DNA from: Oxalobacteraceae bacterium
GTDB taxonomy: Bacteria > Pseudomonadota > Gammaproteobacteria > Burkholderiales > Burkholderiaceae_D
Assembly: GCA_003537575.1 (NCBI GenBank)
Contig: DPRS01000009.1
Span: 1-64,000, forward strand
DNA: 64,000 bases
Direction of reading: 5' to 3'
Each line of letters starts with the position of its first letter. The stretch's first letter is position 1. Made by a program: the position numbers and the translations under genes. The notes below the pieces were generated by a model, which searched no databases, was not told where the DNA came from, and saw only the letters and a list, made by a program, of their open reading frames with translations. Of this stretch, positions 16,871 through 26,354 are shown piece after piece.

Positions 16871-19699
16871 TCAGCCGGTGTTGCGCAAGCCTGCAGCCAC
16901 CCCGTTAATTGACAAATGTATGCCTCGATGTACCCGTGCGTCAATCTTTTCTTGCTTCGATGCAACAGCGCGATGCCGCTTGATCAATTCGACCTGCAAG
17001 TGATTCAGCGGGTCGAGATAGGCGAAGCGGTTCTTGATCGAGCGCGCCAGCAAGGGATTCCCCGCCAGCCGCTCGGTTTCGCCGGTGATCCTGGCCAGGC
17101 AGGCCACGGTTTGTCCGTGTTCCTCGACGATACGCTTGAAGACCGCATTGCGCAGCTTGCGGTCAGGAACCAGGCCGGCATAACGCGACGCCACCGCCAG
17201 GTCGGTTTTCGACAAGACCATGTCCATGTTGGACAGCAGGGTAGCGAAGAAGGGCCATTGGCGGTGCATCGCGCGCAGGGTGGCGGCGCGGGTCGCGCTG
17301 GCGCCGGGGCCGTCTTCCAGCCACGAAGCTACCGCGCTGCCGAAGCCGTACCAGCCGGGCAGCAGCAGACGACACTGGCCCCAGGAAAAGCCCCAGGGGA
17401 TGGCGCGCAAATCCTCGATCCGGCGGCTGGCCTTGCGCGAGGCTGGCCGCGAGCCGAGGTTCAGTTCGGCGATCTCGGCGATCGGCGTGGCCGCGAAAAA
17501 GTAATCGGCGAAGCCCGGCGTCTCGTACACCAGCGCGCGATAGGCGCGGTAGGCACGCTCCGACAGCTCTTCCATGACGGTTTCGAATTTGAGCAGCTGC
17601 GCCGCCTGCCTGGGGTCGTCGGCGTGCGGCAGCAGGCTAGCCTCGAGGGTAGCCGCCACCATCAGTTCGAGGTTGCGCCGGCCGATCTCCGGATTGGAAA
17701 ACTTGGAGGCAATGATTTCGCCCTGTTCGGTCAGGCGGATCTGGCCGTTGACGGTGCCTGGCGGCTGCGCCAGGATCGCCTCGTAGCTGGGGCCGCCGCC
17801 GCGACCGACGGTGCCGCCGCGGCCGTGGAACAGGCGCAGCTTGACACCGTGATGGGCGAACAGTTCGACCAGCCTGGTTTCGGCCTTGTACAGCTCCCAG
17901 TTCGAGGTAAGGAAGCCGCCATCCTTGTTGGAGTCGGAGTAGCCGAGCATGACTTCCTGCAGCATGCCGCGGCGTTCCACCAGACGCCTGACCAGCGGCT
18001 GCGCCAGCCAGCGATCCATGATGCCGGCGGCGTTGCGCAGGTCGGGAATGGTCTCGAACAGCGGGATCACCATCAGCTCCTGTCCCGCGCCGTCGGCGCG
18101 CAGCAAGCCGCATTCCTTTTGCAGCAGCAGCACTTCCAGCAGGTCCGACATGGTCTCGGTGTGCGAGATGATGTAGTTGCGGATGGCCCGCTCGCCGTAG
18201 CGGCTGCGGATCTCGCGCGCCGTGCGCAGGATTTCCAGTTCCGCCGCGGTGTCGTCGGAATACTGCAGATAAGGTGAATACAGCAGGCGCGGCTGCACCA
18301 GTTCGGCCAGCAGCAGTTCGACCTTGGCCTCTTCGTCCAGGCCTGCGTAGTCGGGCGCGGCGCCGGCACGGGCGAACAATTCCGCCAGCACGCGCTCATG
18401 CACGTCTGAACTCTGGCGCATGTCCAGCGAGGCGAGGTGGAAACCGAATATTTCCGCGGCACGCCGCAGGGCGGCCAGACGCGGCCTGGCCAACACGGCG
18501 CCGTGGTGCGAGCGCAGGGAATCGATCAGCACCTGCAGGTCGCGCGTGAATTCTCCGGCGTCGGCATACGGCGCGGCCGGCGCGACTTCCCGCAGCGGCA
18601 CGTGGCTCGTGCCCAGCAGGCGGGCGTTGGCCGCCAGCCGCGCGTACATGCCCACCAGCGCGCGGCGGTAGGGCTCGTCCTGGCGGTGCGGCGAGGTGTC
18701 CGGCGAGGCGTCCGCCAGCGCCAACAACTCCGGGCTGACTTCGACCAGCAAGGTCGAAATTGACAGTTCCGCGCCGAGCGCGTGGCACTGCTCCAGGTAG
18801 AAATCCAGGATGGTGGCGGAGTGGCGCTGCAAGGCATGGCGCATGGTGCCAGCGTTGACGTTCGGATTGCCGTCGCGGTCGCCACCGATCCAGCTGCCCA
18901 TCTGCATGAAAGGCGGTAGGAGGGGAGCCGCGTTCCGCTGCTTTTGCGGGAAGCGGCTGTCCAGTTCTTCTTCCAGGTCCTGGTACAGCCCCGGCAATTC
19001 GTGCAGGAAGGTGATGCGATAGTAGGACAGGGCGTTTTCGATTTCATCCGCCACGGTCAGCTTGCTGTAGCGCAGCATGCGGGTTTGCCACAGCGTGGCG
19101 ATCTTGGCGCGCAGCATGGCGGTATTGGCCGCCAGTTCGCGCGGCGTCAGCTGCCGGTCGCGCTCGGCCAGCAGATGCGCAATGGCATGCGCCGCATCGA
19201 GGATGCTCTTGCGCTGCACTTCGGTCGGATGCGCGGTGAGCACCGGGCTGATCAGGGTATCTTCGAGGAACTCGCGCACGGCGCCGGCGCCGACGCCGGC
19301 CTGTTGCAGCCGTTCCAGCGCCAGCGCGATGCTGCCGGGCTGCGGCGCCGATCCGGCCAGCAGGTGGGCGCGACGGCGGCGGTTGTGGTGTTGGTCTTCA
19401 GCGATATTGGCGAGGTGCGAAAAATAGGAAAATGCCCGCACCACGGCATTGGTCTGGTCGCGCGTGAGCTTTTTCAGCAGGCGGTCGAGGTCCGCGCCGG
19501 CCTGGGCGTCGGATTCGCGGCGAAAGCGCACCGCAGTCTGGCGGATAGTCTCCACCACATTGAATACCGCTTCGCCTTCCTGCTCGCGCAGGACATCGCC
19601 GAGCAGGCGGCCGAGCAGGCGAATGTCTTCCTTGAGCGGCGCATCCTTGTCGGCGGCGGTTTTTGCGGAACGGGCAGAACTGGTCGTTGGTTTGGGCAT
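16871..19699 (-). CDS. ppc: Phosphoenolpyruvate carboxylase
   Basis: 942 residues from the ATG giving MPKPTTSSARS; another in-frame ATG six codons upstream is possible and neither has a good ribosome-binding site. Carboxylates PEP to oxaloacetate, an anaplerotic step. Signatures: VLTAHPTEVQRKS with catalytic H157, GSWIGGDRDGNPNV, GYSDSNKDGG, and the mobile glycine loop FHGRGGTVGRGGGP. The C-terminus ends NGVAAGLRNTG, the expected PPC ending. About 60 residues longer than the E. coli enzyme, mostly at the N-terminus. Divergent from hemC. Confidence 0.96.
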   Translation of the reverse strand: MPKPTTSSARSAKTAADKDAPLKEDIRLLGRLLGDVLREQEGEAVFNVVETIRQTAVRFRRESDAQAGADLDRLLKKLTRDQTNAVVRAFSYFSHLANIAEDQHHNRRRRAHLLAGSAPQPGSIALALERLQQAGVGAGAVREFLEDTLISPVLTAHPTEVQRKSILDAAHAIAHLLAERDRQLTPRELAANTAMLRAKIATLWQTRMLRYSKLTVADEIENALSYYRITFLHELPGLYQDLEEELDSRFPQKQRNAAPLLPPFMQMGSWIGGDRDGNPNVNAGTMRHALQRHSATILDFYLEQCHALGAELSISTLLVEVSPELLALADASPDTSPHRQDEPYRRALVGMYARLAANARLLGTSHVPLREVAPAAPYADAGEFTRDLQVLIDSLRSHHGAVLARPRLAALRRAAEIFGFHLASLDMRQSSDVHERVLAELFARAGAAPDYAGLDEEAKVELLLAELVQPRLLYSPYLQYSDDTAAELEILRTAREIRSRYGERAIRNYIISHTETMSDLLEVLLLQKECGLLRADGAGQELMVIPLFETIPDLRNAAGIMDRWLAQPLVRRLVERRGMLQEVMLGYSDSNKDGGFLTSNWELYKAETRLVELFAHHGVKLRLFHGRGGTVGRGGGPSYEAILAQPPGTVNGQIRLTEQGEIIASKFSNPEIGRRNLELMVAATLEASLLPHADDPRQAAQLLKFETVMEELSERAYRAYRALVYETPGFADYFFAATPIAEIAELNLGSRPASRKASRRIEDLRAIPWGFSWGQCRLLLPGWYGFGSAVASWLEDGPGASATRAATLRAMHRQWPFFATLLSNMDMVLSKTDLAVASRYAGLVPDRKLRNAVFKRIVEEHGQTVACLARITGETERLAGNPLLARSIKNRFAYLDPLNHLQVELIKRHRAVASKQEKIDARVHRGIHLSINGVAAGLRNTG

Positions 19700-19836
19700 G
19701 GGGTTGACGGTGAACATTACATTAAACAAACAGGCATGCTTGTGGCGCGGCCTGCCAGGATGCGCATGATAAAATCCGACGCGGGGTAATGCGCTGCGCA
19801 AGCGGTCTGATCGTATCGTTTTTTATTTGGAAAGTT

Positions 19837-20787
19837 ATGGTGTCGAAATCTCCTGTTCCCTCGAAATTGATCATCGCATCACGCGAAAGCCGCTTGGCGA
19901 TGTGGCAAGCCGAGCACGTGCGTGCGCGCCTGTTGGCATTATATCCAGACTGCGCCGTCGAAATTCTCGGCATGACGACGCGCGGCGACCAGATTCTTGA
20001 CCGCACCCTGTCCAAGGTCGGCGGCAAGGGCTTGTTTGTCAAGGAACTGGAGGTGGCGATGGCCGAAGGGCACGCCGACCTGGCGGTGCACTCGCTCAAG
20101 GATGTGCCGATGGACTTGCCGGAAGGTTTCGAGCTGGCGACCGTGCTGGAGCGCGAAGACCCGCGCGACGCCTTCGTTTCCAATGATTACGCCAGCCTCG
20201 ATGCGCTGCCGGCTGGCGCCGTGCTCGGCACCAGCAGCCTGCGCCGCCAGGCCCTGATCGCGGCGCGCTATCCGCACCTGGTGATCCAGCCCTTGCGCGG
20301 CAACCTCGATACCCGCCTGGGCAAACTCGATCGTGGCGAGTATGCGGCCATCATCCTGGCCGCCGCCGGTCTGAAACGGCTGGGCCTGCCGCAGCGCATC
20401 CGTGCCCTGATCGAGCCCGAACAAAGCCTGCCGGCGCCGGGCCAAGGCGCCATGGCCATCGAAATTCCGGCCGGCCGGCCCGAGCTGCAAGCCTTGCTGG
20501 CGCCGCTGAACCATACCGCCACGGCGCAGGCGGTGACCGCTGAACGCACCGTCTCGAGGACCTTCGGCGGCAGCTGCCAGATCCCGCTGGCGGCGTTCGC
20601 CACGGTGGAAGACGGTGTCATGCGACTGCGCGCCATGGTGGCCACCCCCGATGGCAAGCGGATTGCCACCGCCGAGGCCAGCGGCACCGCCGACGCCCCG
20701 GAAGCGCTGGGACGGCAGGTGGCGGAAGCGCTGCAGGCGCAGGATGCCGCGGCGATTCTGGCGGCTTGCGCCATCAATCCCGCCTGA
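19837..20787 (+). CDS. hemC: Hydroxymethylbilane synthase (porphobilinogen deaminase)
   Basis: 316 residues from the ATG after GGAAAG; earlier in-frame starts give no family similarity. Polymerises four porphobilinogens to hydroxymethylbilane. The cofactor-binding cysteine is C247 in TFGGSCQIPLAA; HSLKDVP (85-91), TSSLRRQA and GNLDTRLGKL are the other signatures. First gene of hemC-hemD-hemX-hemY, with no spacing to hemD. Haem made here also supplies the c-type and b-type nitrate reductase subunits. Confidence 0.97.
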   Translation: MVSKSPVPSKLIIASRESRLAMWQAEHVRARLLALYPDCAVEILGMTTRGDQILDRTLSKVGGKGLFVKELEVAMAEGHADLAVHSLKDVPMDLPEGFELATVLEREDPRDAFVSNDYASLDALPAGAVLGTSSLRRQALIAARYPHLVIQPLRGNLDTRLGKLDRGEYAAIILAAAGLKRLGLPQRIRALIEPEQSLPAPGQGAMAIEIPAGRPELQALLAPLNHTATAQAVTAERTVSRTFGGSCQIPLAAFATVEDGVMRLRAMVATPDGKRIATAEASGTADAPEALGRQVAEALQAQDAAAILAACAINPA

Positions 20788-21558
20788 ATGACCGGGCCGG
20801 TCGTCATCACCCGCCCGTCGGCGCAGGCCGGCGCGCTGGCCGCGCGCATCGTCGCGCTCGGCCGCGAGACGGTGCTGTTTCCCCTGCTCGAAATTCATCC
20901 CTTGCCCGATCCGGCGGCACTGCGCGCGGCACTGGACGAGCTGGAACGCTATGCACTGGTAGCCTTCGTCAGCCCGAACGCCATCGACGCCGCCTTCGCC
21001 CTGCGTCCCCGCTGGCCGGCCGGGCTGGCGCTGGCGGTGGTAGGCGAGGGCAGCCGCATGGCGCTGGCCAGGCATGGCGTCCATGACGGCAATGCCACCA
21101 TTCTGCGCCCCGCCGACGGCGGACGCAGCGATTCGCAAGGCTTGCTGGAAACGCTGGACAAGGCCGCGCTGCGCGGCCGCGAGGTGCTGATCATCCGCGG
21201 CGAAAGCGGGCGAGAGTTGCTGGCCGACGAATTGCGCGCGGCCGGCGTCTGCGTCACCCCGGTAGCGGCGTACCGGCGCTGCGCGCCTGCGCTGGACGAG
21301 CAGCGCCGTGCCCAGTTGGCGTGCCTGCTCGAAACGCCCGGCGACTGGATCATCACCAGTTCCGAAGCCTTGCGCAACCTGGTGGAGATGGTGCGTGAGA
21401 CAGCAGGAGATGCCGGCGTCGCAAAAATGCAACAGCAGCACCTGCTGGTACCGCATGAACGCATCGCCGAAACAGCGCGCTTGCTGGGATTTATGAACAT
21501 TACACCAACGGGAGCAGGCGACGAAGGATTGCTTGCCGCGTTACAATCTCGACCATGA
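20788..21558 (+). CDS. hemD: Uroporphyrinogen-III synthase
   Basis: 256 residues, starting on the base after the hemC stop. Cyclises hydroxymethylbilane with inversion of ring D. The HemD family is poorly conserved, but VVITRPSAQAGALAARI at the start, FVSPNAIDAA, LIIRGESGRELLADEL and WIITSSEALRNLV are diagnostic, and position after hemC settles it. Overlaps hemX by 4 bases (ATGA), a sign of translational coupling. Confidence 0.94.
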   Translation: MTGPVVITRPSAQAGALAARIVALGRETVLFPLLEIHPLPDPAALRAALDELERYALVAFVSPNAIDAAFALRPRWPAGLALAVVGEGSRMALARHGVHDGNATILRPADGGRSDSQGLLETLDKAALRGREVLIIRGESGRELLADELRAAGVCVTPVAAYRRCAPALDEQRRAQLACLLETPGDWIITSSEALRNLVEMVRETAGDAGVAKMQQQHLLVPHERIAETARLLGFMNITPTGAGDEGLLAALQSRP

Positions 21559-22724
21559 ACGAATTGCCTCCCTCTTCCGACCTGTCGCCGCGCCCGGATC
21601 CCGTGTCCGCCGCGCCCTCCACCGGCCCTGGCGCGCCGTCAGGCACCGCCGCGCGCGGCCGCAATGTCGCTCAGCGCCTGCTGCCGCTGGCCTTGCTGGT
21701 GCTGGCGGTGCTGCTGGCGGCACAATGGTGGACCACCCGCAATGAGTTGCGCAGCTTGCGCAACACGCTGGCGCAACGCCTGCAAAGCGGCGAAGCCCTG
21801 AATGCCGAAACCCGCATGCTGGCCAGGACGGCGCAGGAAAGCAGCAAGGAATTGCAAGCCAAGGTCAGCGTCCTGGAAAACAGGCAGGCCGAGTCGCAGA
21901 GCCAGCAGCTCGCCCTCGAACAGCTGTACCAGGAACTGTCGCATAGCCGCGATGACTGGGCCCTGTCGGAAATCGAGCAAGTCCTGTCGACCGCCAGTCA
22001 GCAGCTGCAGTTGGCCGGCAACGTGTCGGGCGCGCTGATCGCGCTGCAGAATGCCGACCGCCTGCTGTCGCGCTCGGATAAGGCGCAATTCATCACCATT
22101 CGCCGCGCTATCGCGCGCGATCAGGAAAAACTCAAATCGCTGCCGATCGTCGATACCACTGGCATGGCGTTGCGCCTGGACAGCGTGATCGGGCAAATCG
22201 ATGCACTGCCGCTGCTGTCGGATGAAAAACCGGCAGTGCCTGCAACTCAGCCAAAGAATGCCCGCATGGTGCCCAGAACCGCGCCGGTCAAGGCGCCTGC
22301 CGCGAACGCGGCCAATTCCGCTGTCGTTGCCGATGCCGGCGACTGGATGAGCACCGTGCGCAACCGGTGGGATAGCTGGAGCAATGAAATCTGGCTGGAA
22401 ATCAAGCAGCTGGTCCGCGTGCGCGAAGTCGCCACGCCGGAAGCGCTGCTGCTGTCGCCGACCCAGGCCTATTACGCCCGCGAAAACCTCAAGCTGCGTT
22501 TGCTGAGTGCGCGCCTGGCGCTGTTGTCGCGCAACGAATCGGCTTTCCGCAACGATATCCTGGCTGCGCAGGACACCATTCTCAGGTATTTCGATACGCG
22601 CGCCAAACAGACCCAGACCGCACAAGCCTTGCTGAAGCAGATACAAAACAGCAACTTGTCGATTGAAATGCCGACGCTGGCAGACAGCCTGAATGCCGTG
22701 CGTAACTACAAAGCTGCGCCATAA
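21555..22724 (+). CDS. hemX: HemX-type membrane protein
   Basis: 389 residues. Cytoplasmic Pro/Ser/Ala-rich N-terminus, one membrane helix at about residues 40-57 (LLPLALLVLAVLLAAQWW), then a long coiled coil (60-130) and a helical C-terminal domain in the periplasm. Matches the proteobacterial HemX family (DUF513), often called a putative uroporphyrinogen-III C-methyltransferase although no methyltransferase motif is present. Overlaps hemD by 4 bases and hemY by one. Confidence 0.9.
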   Translation: MNELPPSSDLSPRPDPVSAAPSTGPGAPSGTAARGRNVAQRLLPLALLVLAVLLAAQWWTTRNELRSLRNTLAQRLQSGEALNAETRMLARTAQESSKELQAKVSVLENRQAESQSQQLALEQLYQELSHSRDDWALSEIEQVLSTASQQLQLAGNVSGALIALQNADRLLSRSDKAQFITIRRAIARDQEKLKSLPIVDTTGMALRLDSVIGQIDALPLLSDEKPAVPATQPKNARMVPRTAPVKAPAANAANSAVVADAGDWMSTVRNRWDSWSNEIWLEIKQLVRVREVATPEALLLSPTQAYYARENLKLRLLSARLALLSRNESAFRNDILAAQDTILRYFDTRAKQTQTAQALLKQIQNSNLSIEMPTLADSLNAVRNYKAAP

Positions 22725-23950
22725 TGCGATTCTTTCTCTGGCTACTTTTCCTTTTGGCCGCTGCCGTCGGCCTGGCCGCGGTGGCCCGCTTCAATCCGGG
22801 CAACGTGGTGTTTTTCTATCCGCCATACCGGGTCGACCTGTCGCTGAATTTTTTCCTGCTGTTGACGGTCCTGCTGTTTTTTCTGCTGTATTTCGCGCTC
22901 AAGGCTGTCAATCTCACCATGAAAATGCCGCAGCGCGTGGCGGCCTACCGTCGCAACAAGCAGGAACGCGAGAGCAACAAGGCCTTGCGCGACGCCCTCA
23001 AGGCGCTGCTGGAAGGGCGCTTCGGCCATGCCGAGAAGGCCGCCGCGCGCGCCGCCGATTCGGCAGAGAACGGCGGCCTGGCGGCGCTGATCGGCGCCCA
23101 GGCGGCGCACCATATGGATCAGGCCGACCGGCGCGACCAGTGGCTGAGCAAAGTCGCCGGCAATCCATCCCTGAAAACAGCGCGCCTGATGACCAGCGTG
23201 GAACTGCTGGTCGACGGCCGCGAGCCTGAGGCTGCGCTGGCCGCGGTCGGTGAGCTGAATGCCAGCGGCACCCGCCACATTCATGCCCTGCGTCTGGCGC
23301 TCAAGGCCAACCAGCAGGCGCAGAACTGGCCCGAAGTCCTGCGCCTGGTGCGCTCGCTCGACAAGCACAATGCCTTGCATCCGGCGCTGTCGCAGCGCTT
23401 GCGGGCGATGGCTTACGAGGGATTGTTGTCAAACAAGGCGCAGGATGCCGAATCGATCCGTCGCCTCTGGGCCGACGTGCCCGTCGCCGACAAGCTGCAG
23501 CCGCTGGTCGCCTGCCATGCAGCCAGCACCTTCATCAGTTCCGGCTTGCAGGCCGAAGCGCGCTTCATTGTCGAAAAAGCCCTGGCAGCCGAATGGGACG
23601 AGCGCCTGGTCCGCATGTATCGCCGCGCGATGGCGGCCGAGGGCTCACCCGAGCTGCTGGCGCAAATCGAGCGCTGCGAGGAGTGGCACGCCACGCGCCC
23701 TGACGACGCCGAACTGACCCTGACCCTTGGCACGCTGTGCCTCAAGCAGAAATTGTGGGGCAAGGCCCAGCGCTTCCTGGAACAGGCCCTGGCCGATGCC
23801 GGCGACAGCGCCACCGCGCGCGAAGCCCATCTCAAGCTGGCGCAGATGCACGAGGCGCTCGGGCAGGAAGAACAGGCTCAGTCGCATTACCGCCAGTGCG
23901 CCCTGAGCGGCATGCTGCCGGCAGCTGCCAGCCCCGTCGAGGCCTTATAA
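22724..23950 (+). CDS. hemY: HemY, TPR-containing membrane protein of haem biosynthesis
   Basis: 408 residues; its first base is the last base of hemX. Two N-terminal membrane helices (about 3-20 and 40-62, FFLLLTVLLFFLLYFALK), then HemY_N and TPR-like helical repeats to the end. This is the proteobacterial HemY with TPRs, not the Bacillus protoporphyrinogen oxidase of the same name. Its precise role in the haem pathway is unsettled. Last gene of hemCDXY. Confidence 0.92.
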   Translation: MRFFLWLLFLLAAAVGLAAVARFNPGNVVFFYPPYRVDLSLNFFLLLTVLLFFLLYFALKAVNLTMKMPQRVAAYRRNKQERESNKALRDALKALLEGRFGHAEKAAARAADSAENGGLAALIGAQAAHHMDQADRRDQWLSKVAGNPSLKTARLMTSVELLVDGREPEAALAAVGELNASGTRHIHALRLALKANQQAQNWPEVLRLVRSLDKHNALHPALSQRLRAMAYEGLLSNKAQDAESIRRLWADVPVADKLQPLVACHAASTFISSGLQAEARFIVEKALAAEWDERLVRMYRRAMAAEGSPELLAQIERCEEWHATRPDDAELTLTLGTLCLKQKLWGKAQRFLEQALADAGDSATAREAHLKLAQMHEALGQEEQAQSHYRQCALSGMLPAAASPVEAL

Positions 23951-23990
23951 TTCGTTTAATTTCATTATTTTCATCCGATAGAGAGCACCC

Positions 23991-24533
23991 ATGAGCCTGA
24001 ATAAAGTCCCTGCCGGCCGCGATTTGCCGAACGATTTCAACGTTATCATCGAAATCCCGATGAACGCCGATCCGATCAAGTATGAAGTCGACAAGGAATC
24101 CGGCGCCATCTTCGTCGACCGTTTCATGGGCACGGCCATGCATTACCCCTGCAATTACGGTTACGTGCCAGAAACCATCGCCGGCGATGGCGACCCGGTC
24201 GATGTGCTGGTGGTTACGCCGTTCCCGCTGATTCCCGGCGTGGTGGTGCGTTGCCGCGCCATCGGCGTGCTGAAGATGGTCGATGAAGGCGGCAACGATG
24301 CCAAGGTGCTGGCGGTGCCGGTGGACAAGATTCTGCCGATTTACACCCATTGGCAAAAACCGGAAGACCTCAACGATCTACGCCTGCAACAGATCCAGCA
24401 TTTCTTTGAGCACTACAAGGACCTGGAAAAGGGCAAGTGGGTCAAGGTCGAAGGCTGGGGCGGCCCGGACGAAGCCAAGGCCGAGATCATGAGCGGCGTC
24501 GAAACCTATCAAAAGGAAGCTGCCAAGGCTTGA
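23991..24533 (+). CDS. ppa: Inorganic pyrophosphatase
   Basis: 180 residues, family I soluble pyrophosphatase. Metal-binding motif DGDPVDVLV with D66, D68 and D71; FVDRFMGTAMHYPCNYGYVPET is the other conserved block. Hydrolyses PPi from biosynthesis, including adenylations such as that by NadE. Followed by a strong terminator. Confidence 0.97.
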   Translation: MSLNKVPAGRDLPNDFNVIIEIPMNADPIKYEVDKESGAIFVDRFMGTAMHYPCNYGYVPETIAGDGDPVDVLVVTPFPLIPGVVVRCRAIGVLKMVDEGGNDAKVLAVPVDKILPIYTHWQKPEDLNDLRLQQIQHFFEHYKDLEKGKWVKVEGWGGPDEAKAEIMSGVETYQKEAAKA

Positions 24534-24564
24534 GCCTGAACCTGGCCGGATATCTGCAAGCAGC

Positions 24565-24595
24565 AAAAGCGCACACTTGATGTGCGCTTTTTTTT
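24565..24595 (+). terminator. Rho-independent terminator of ppa
   Basis: AAAAGCGCACA / TGTGCGCTTTT, 11-bp stem with a 5-base loop, followed by T residues. Confidence 0.9.
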
Positions 24596-24729
24596 AAATA
24601 ATGTCACGATGCGGCATATCCGTTGCATGACGGTTGTTTCCGCAGTCCGATTCCAGTAGATTAAGAGAACAATAAAACGCCAGGCGGCAACCGGCGCCGG
24701 CGAACCACATAGACAAGAGGTTGCAAGCT

Positions 24730-26346
24730 GTGCCGAATCATACGGGAGAGACCAAAGCCGCGGCTGCGCGCTATGCGCCGGGCAGCGATGAATTGCGCGC
24801 GGTGCGCGAGGAGCTGCTGGAGAAAATCAGCGCCAACGGCAATTTGCCTGCCCTGGGCAGTTCGGTGTCGAGAGTCGTGCAACTGGCATCCTCGGATGAT
24901 GAGGCGGTGCGCAGCCTGGCGCATTTCATCATGTCCGATGTCGCGCTGGCCCAGAAAATCCTGCGCATTTCCAATGCCGCTTGCTTTCGCAGCAATGCCT
25001 CCAGCTCGCCGGTAACGACGATTTCCAAGGCGATCTTTTTGCTGGGGTTCGATACCGTCAAGACTTGCGCGCTTGGCATGCTGCTGGTCGATCGCATGCC
25101 CGGCAGCCGCGCCGCCGGCGTGCGCAGCGAATTGCTGCATGCCCTCTCGGCCAGCATGTTCGGACGCGAGCTGGCGCGCCGCAGCCAGTTCAAGGATGCC
25201 GAGGAAGCGGCGATTGCGGCGCTGTTCAGGAATATCGGCCGCCTGCTGGTGGCCGCGCACGACCACACGCTGTACGCCGAGATCAATGCCCTGACGCACG
25301 AAGGCATGGCGCCCGGCCGGGCGGCCCATCAAGTCATCGGCAGCAGTTTCGAAGCGCTCGCCGAAACCGTGATGTCGGCCTGGGAAATGCCGGATTCAAT
25401 CATTCAGAGCCTGGCGCCGCTGCCGGGCGGCACGCAGCGTTCTGCGCGCAATCGCCAGGAATGGGTGCAGCAGGTGGCGGCTTTCAGCAATGCCGCCGCC
25501 GAGATGATGATGCAGCCGGATGGCGCCGACACCGCCGCTACGGCGCTGGTGGCGCGTTTCGGCAACGCCCTGGGTGTCGATCAGGCCAGGCTGGAGCAGA
25601 TGCTGGTCATCGTCACGGAAGAAACCAATGCCCTGGCGGGCCAGTTGAAGCTGGCGCCCGTGACGCCGGCGGGCAAATCTCCAGAGCAGAGTAACGCCGC
25701 AGCATTATGGCGCCAGCTGGAAGGCGAGGATGGCGGGATGCCAGGCTTGCCGGCTGAATTCCTGCTGCAGGCGGCGGACAGCGAAGACCATATGCAATCC
25801 TGCGCCCGGCACGCCAGCGGCAAGCCGTTCAATGCGCGCGAACTGCTGCTGGCCGGCGTGCAGGATGTCACCGAGATGATGGCATCCGGCCGCTGCAAGG
25901 CCAATGACCTGATCTTGCTGGTGCTGGAAACGATCTACCGGGGCATGGGTTTTCGCTTCGCGACGATTTGTCTCAAGGACCTCAAGAGCAACCAGTACCG
26001 CGCCCGCATTTCGCTGGGCGAAAACAATGCCGCGCGCCAGGCCGGCTTTGTCTTTTCGGCGGAAGCCACGCGCGACCTTTTTCACCTGGCGCTGGCGAAC
26101 GAAGCCGACCTGCTGATTTCGGATACGCACGATCCCAAGATCAGTGATCTGATTCCTGCCTGGCACCGCGCCCTGCTGCCGGATGCGCGCAGTTTCATCG
26201 TGCTGCCGCTGGTGGTGCAGAAAAAGCCGCTCGGGTTGTTCTACGCGGACCGCGCCTTGCCTGCCACCGAAGGCGTGCCGTCGGATGAAACAGCGATGAT
26301 CAAGACCCTGAAAGGGCAGGTAGTGGCAGCGCTGAATTCCCGCTAG
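24730..26346 (+). CDS. HDOD domain protein with C-terminal GAF domain
   Basis: 538 residues if started at the GTG (24730), nine bases after AAGAGG; a TTG at 24721 directly abuts that ribosome-binding site and is less likely. The HDOD domain (about 20-215: LPALGSSVSRVVQLASSDD, SDVALAQKILRISNAACF, TTISKAIFLLGFDTVKTCALG, ALFRNIGRLLVA) lacks the HD metal residues, so it is not an obvious hydrolase; HDOD proteins act in signalling and motility. A GAF domain occupies about 370-535 (TIYRGMGFRFATICL, SFIVLPLVVQKKPLGLFYADR). It converges on the Ser/Thr kinase gene with 8 bases between stops. Confidence 0.87.
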   Translation: MPNHTGETKAAAARYAPGSDELRAVREELLEKISANGNLPALGSSVSRVVQLASSDDEAVRSLAHFIMSDVALAQKILRISNAACFRSNASSSPVTTISKAIFLLGFDTVKTCALGMLLVDRMPGSRAAGVRSELLHALSASMFGRELARRSQFKDAEEAAIAALFRNIGRLLVAAHDHTLYAEINALTHEGMAPGRAAHQVIGSSFEALAETVMSAWEMPDSIIQSLAPLPGGTQRSARNRQEWVQQVAAFSNAAAEMMMQPDGADTAATALVARFGNALGVDQARLEQMLVIVTEETNALAGQLKLAPVTPAGKSPEQSNAAALWRQLEGEDGGMPGLPAEFLLQAADSEDHMQSCARHASGKPFNARELLLAGVQDVTEMMASGRCKANDLILLVLETIYRGMGFRFATICLKDLKSNQYRARISLGENNAARQAGFVFSAEATRDLFHLALANEADLLISDTHDPKISDLIPAWHRALLPDARSFIVLPLVVQKKPLGLFYADRALPATEGVPSDETAMIKTLKGQVVAALNSR

Positions 26347-26354
26347 ACTTTATC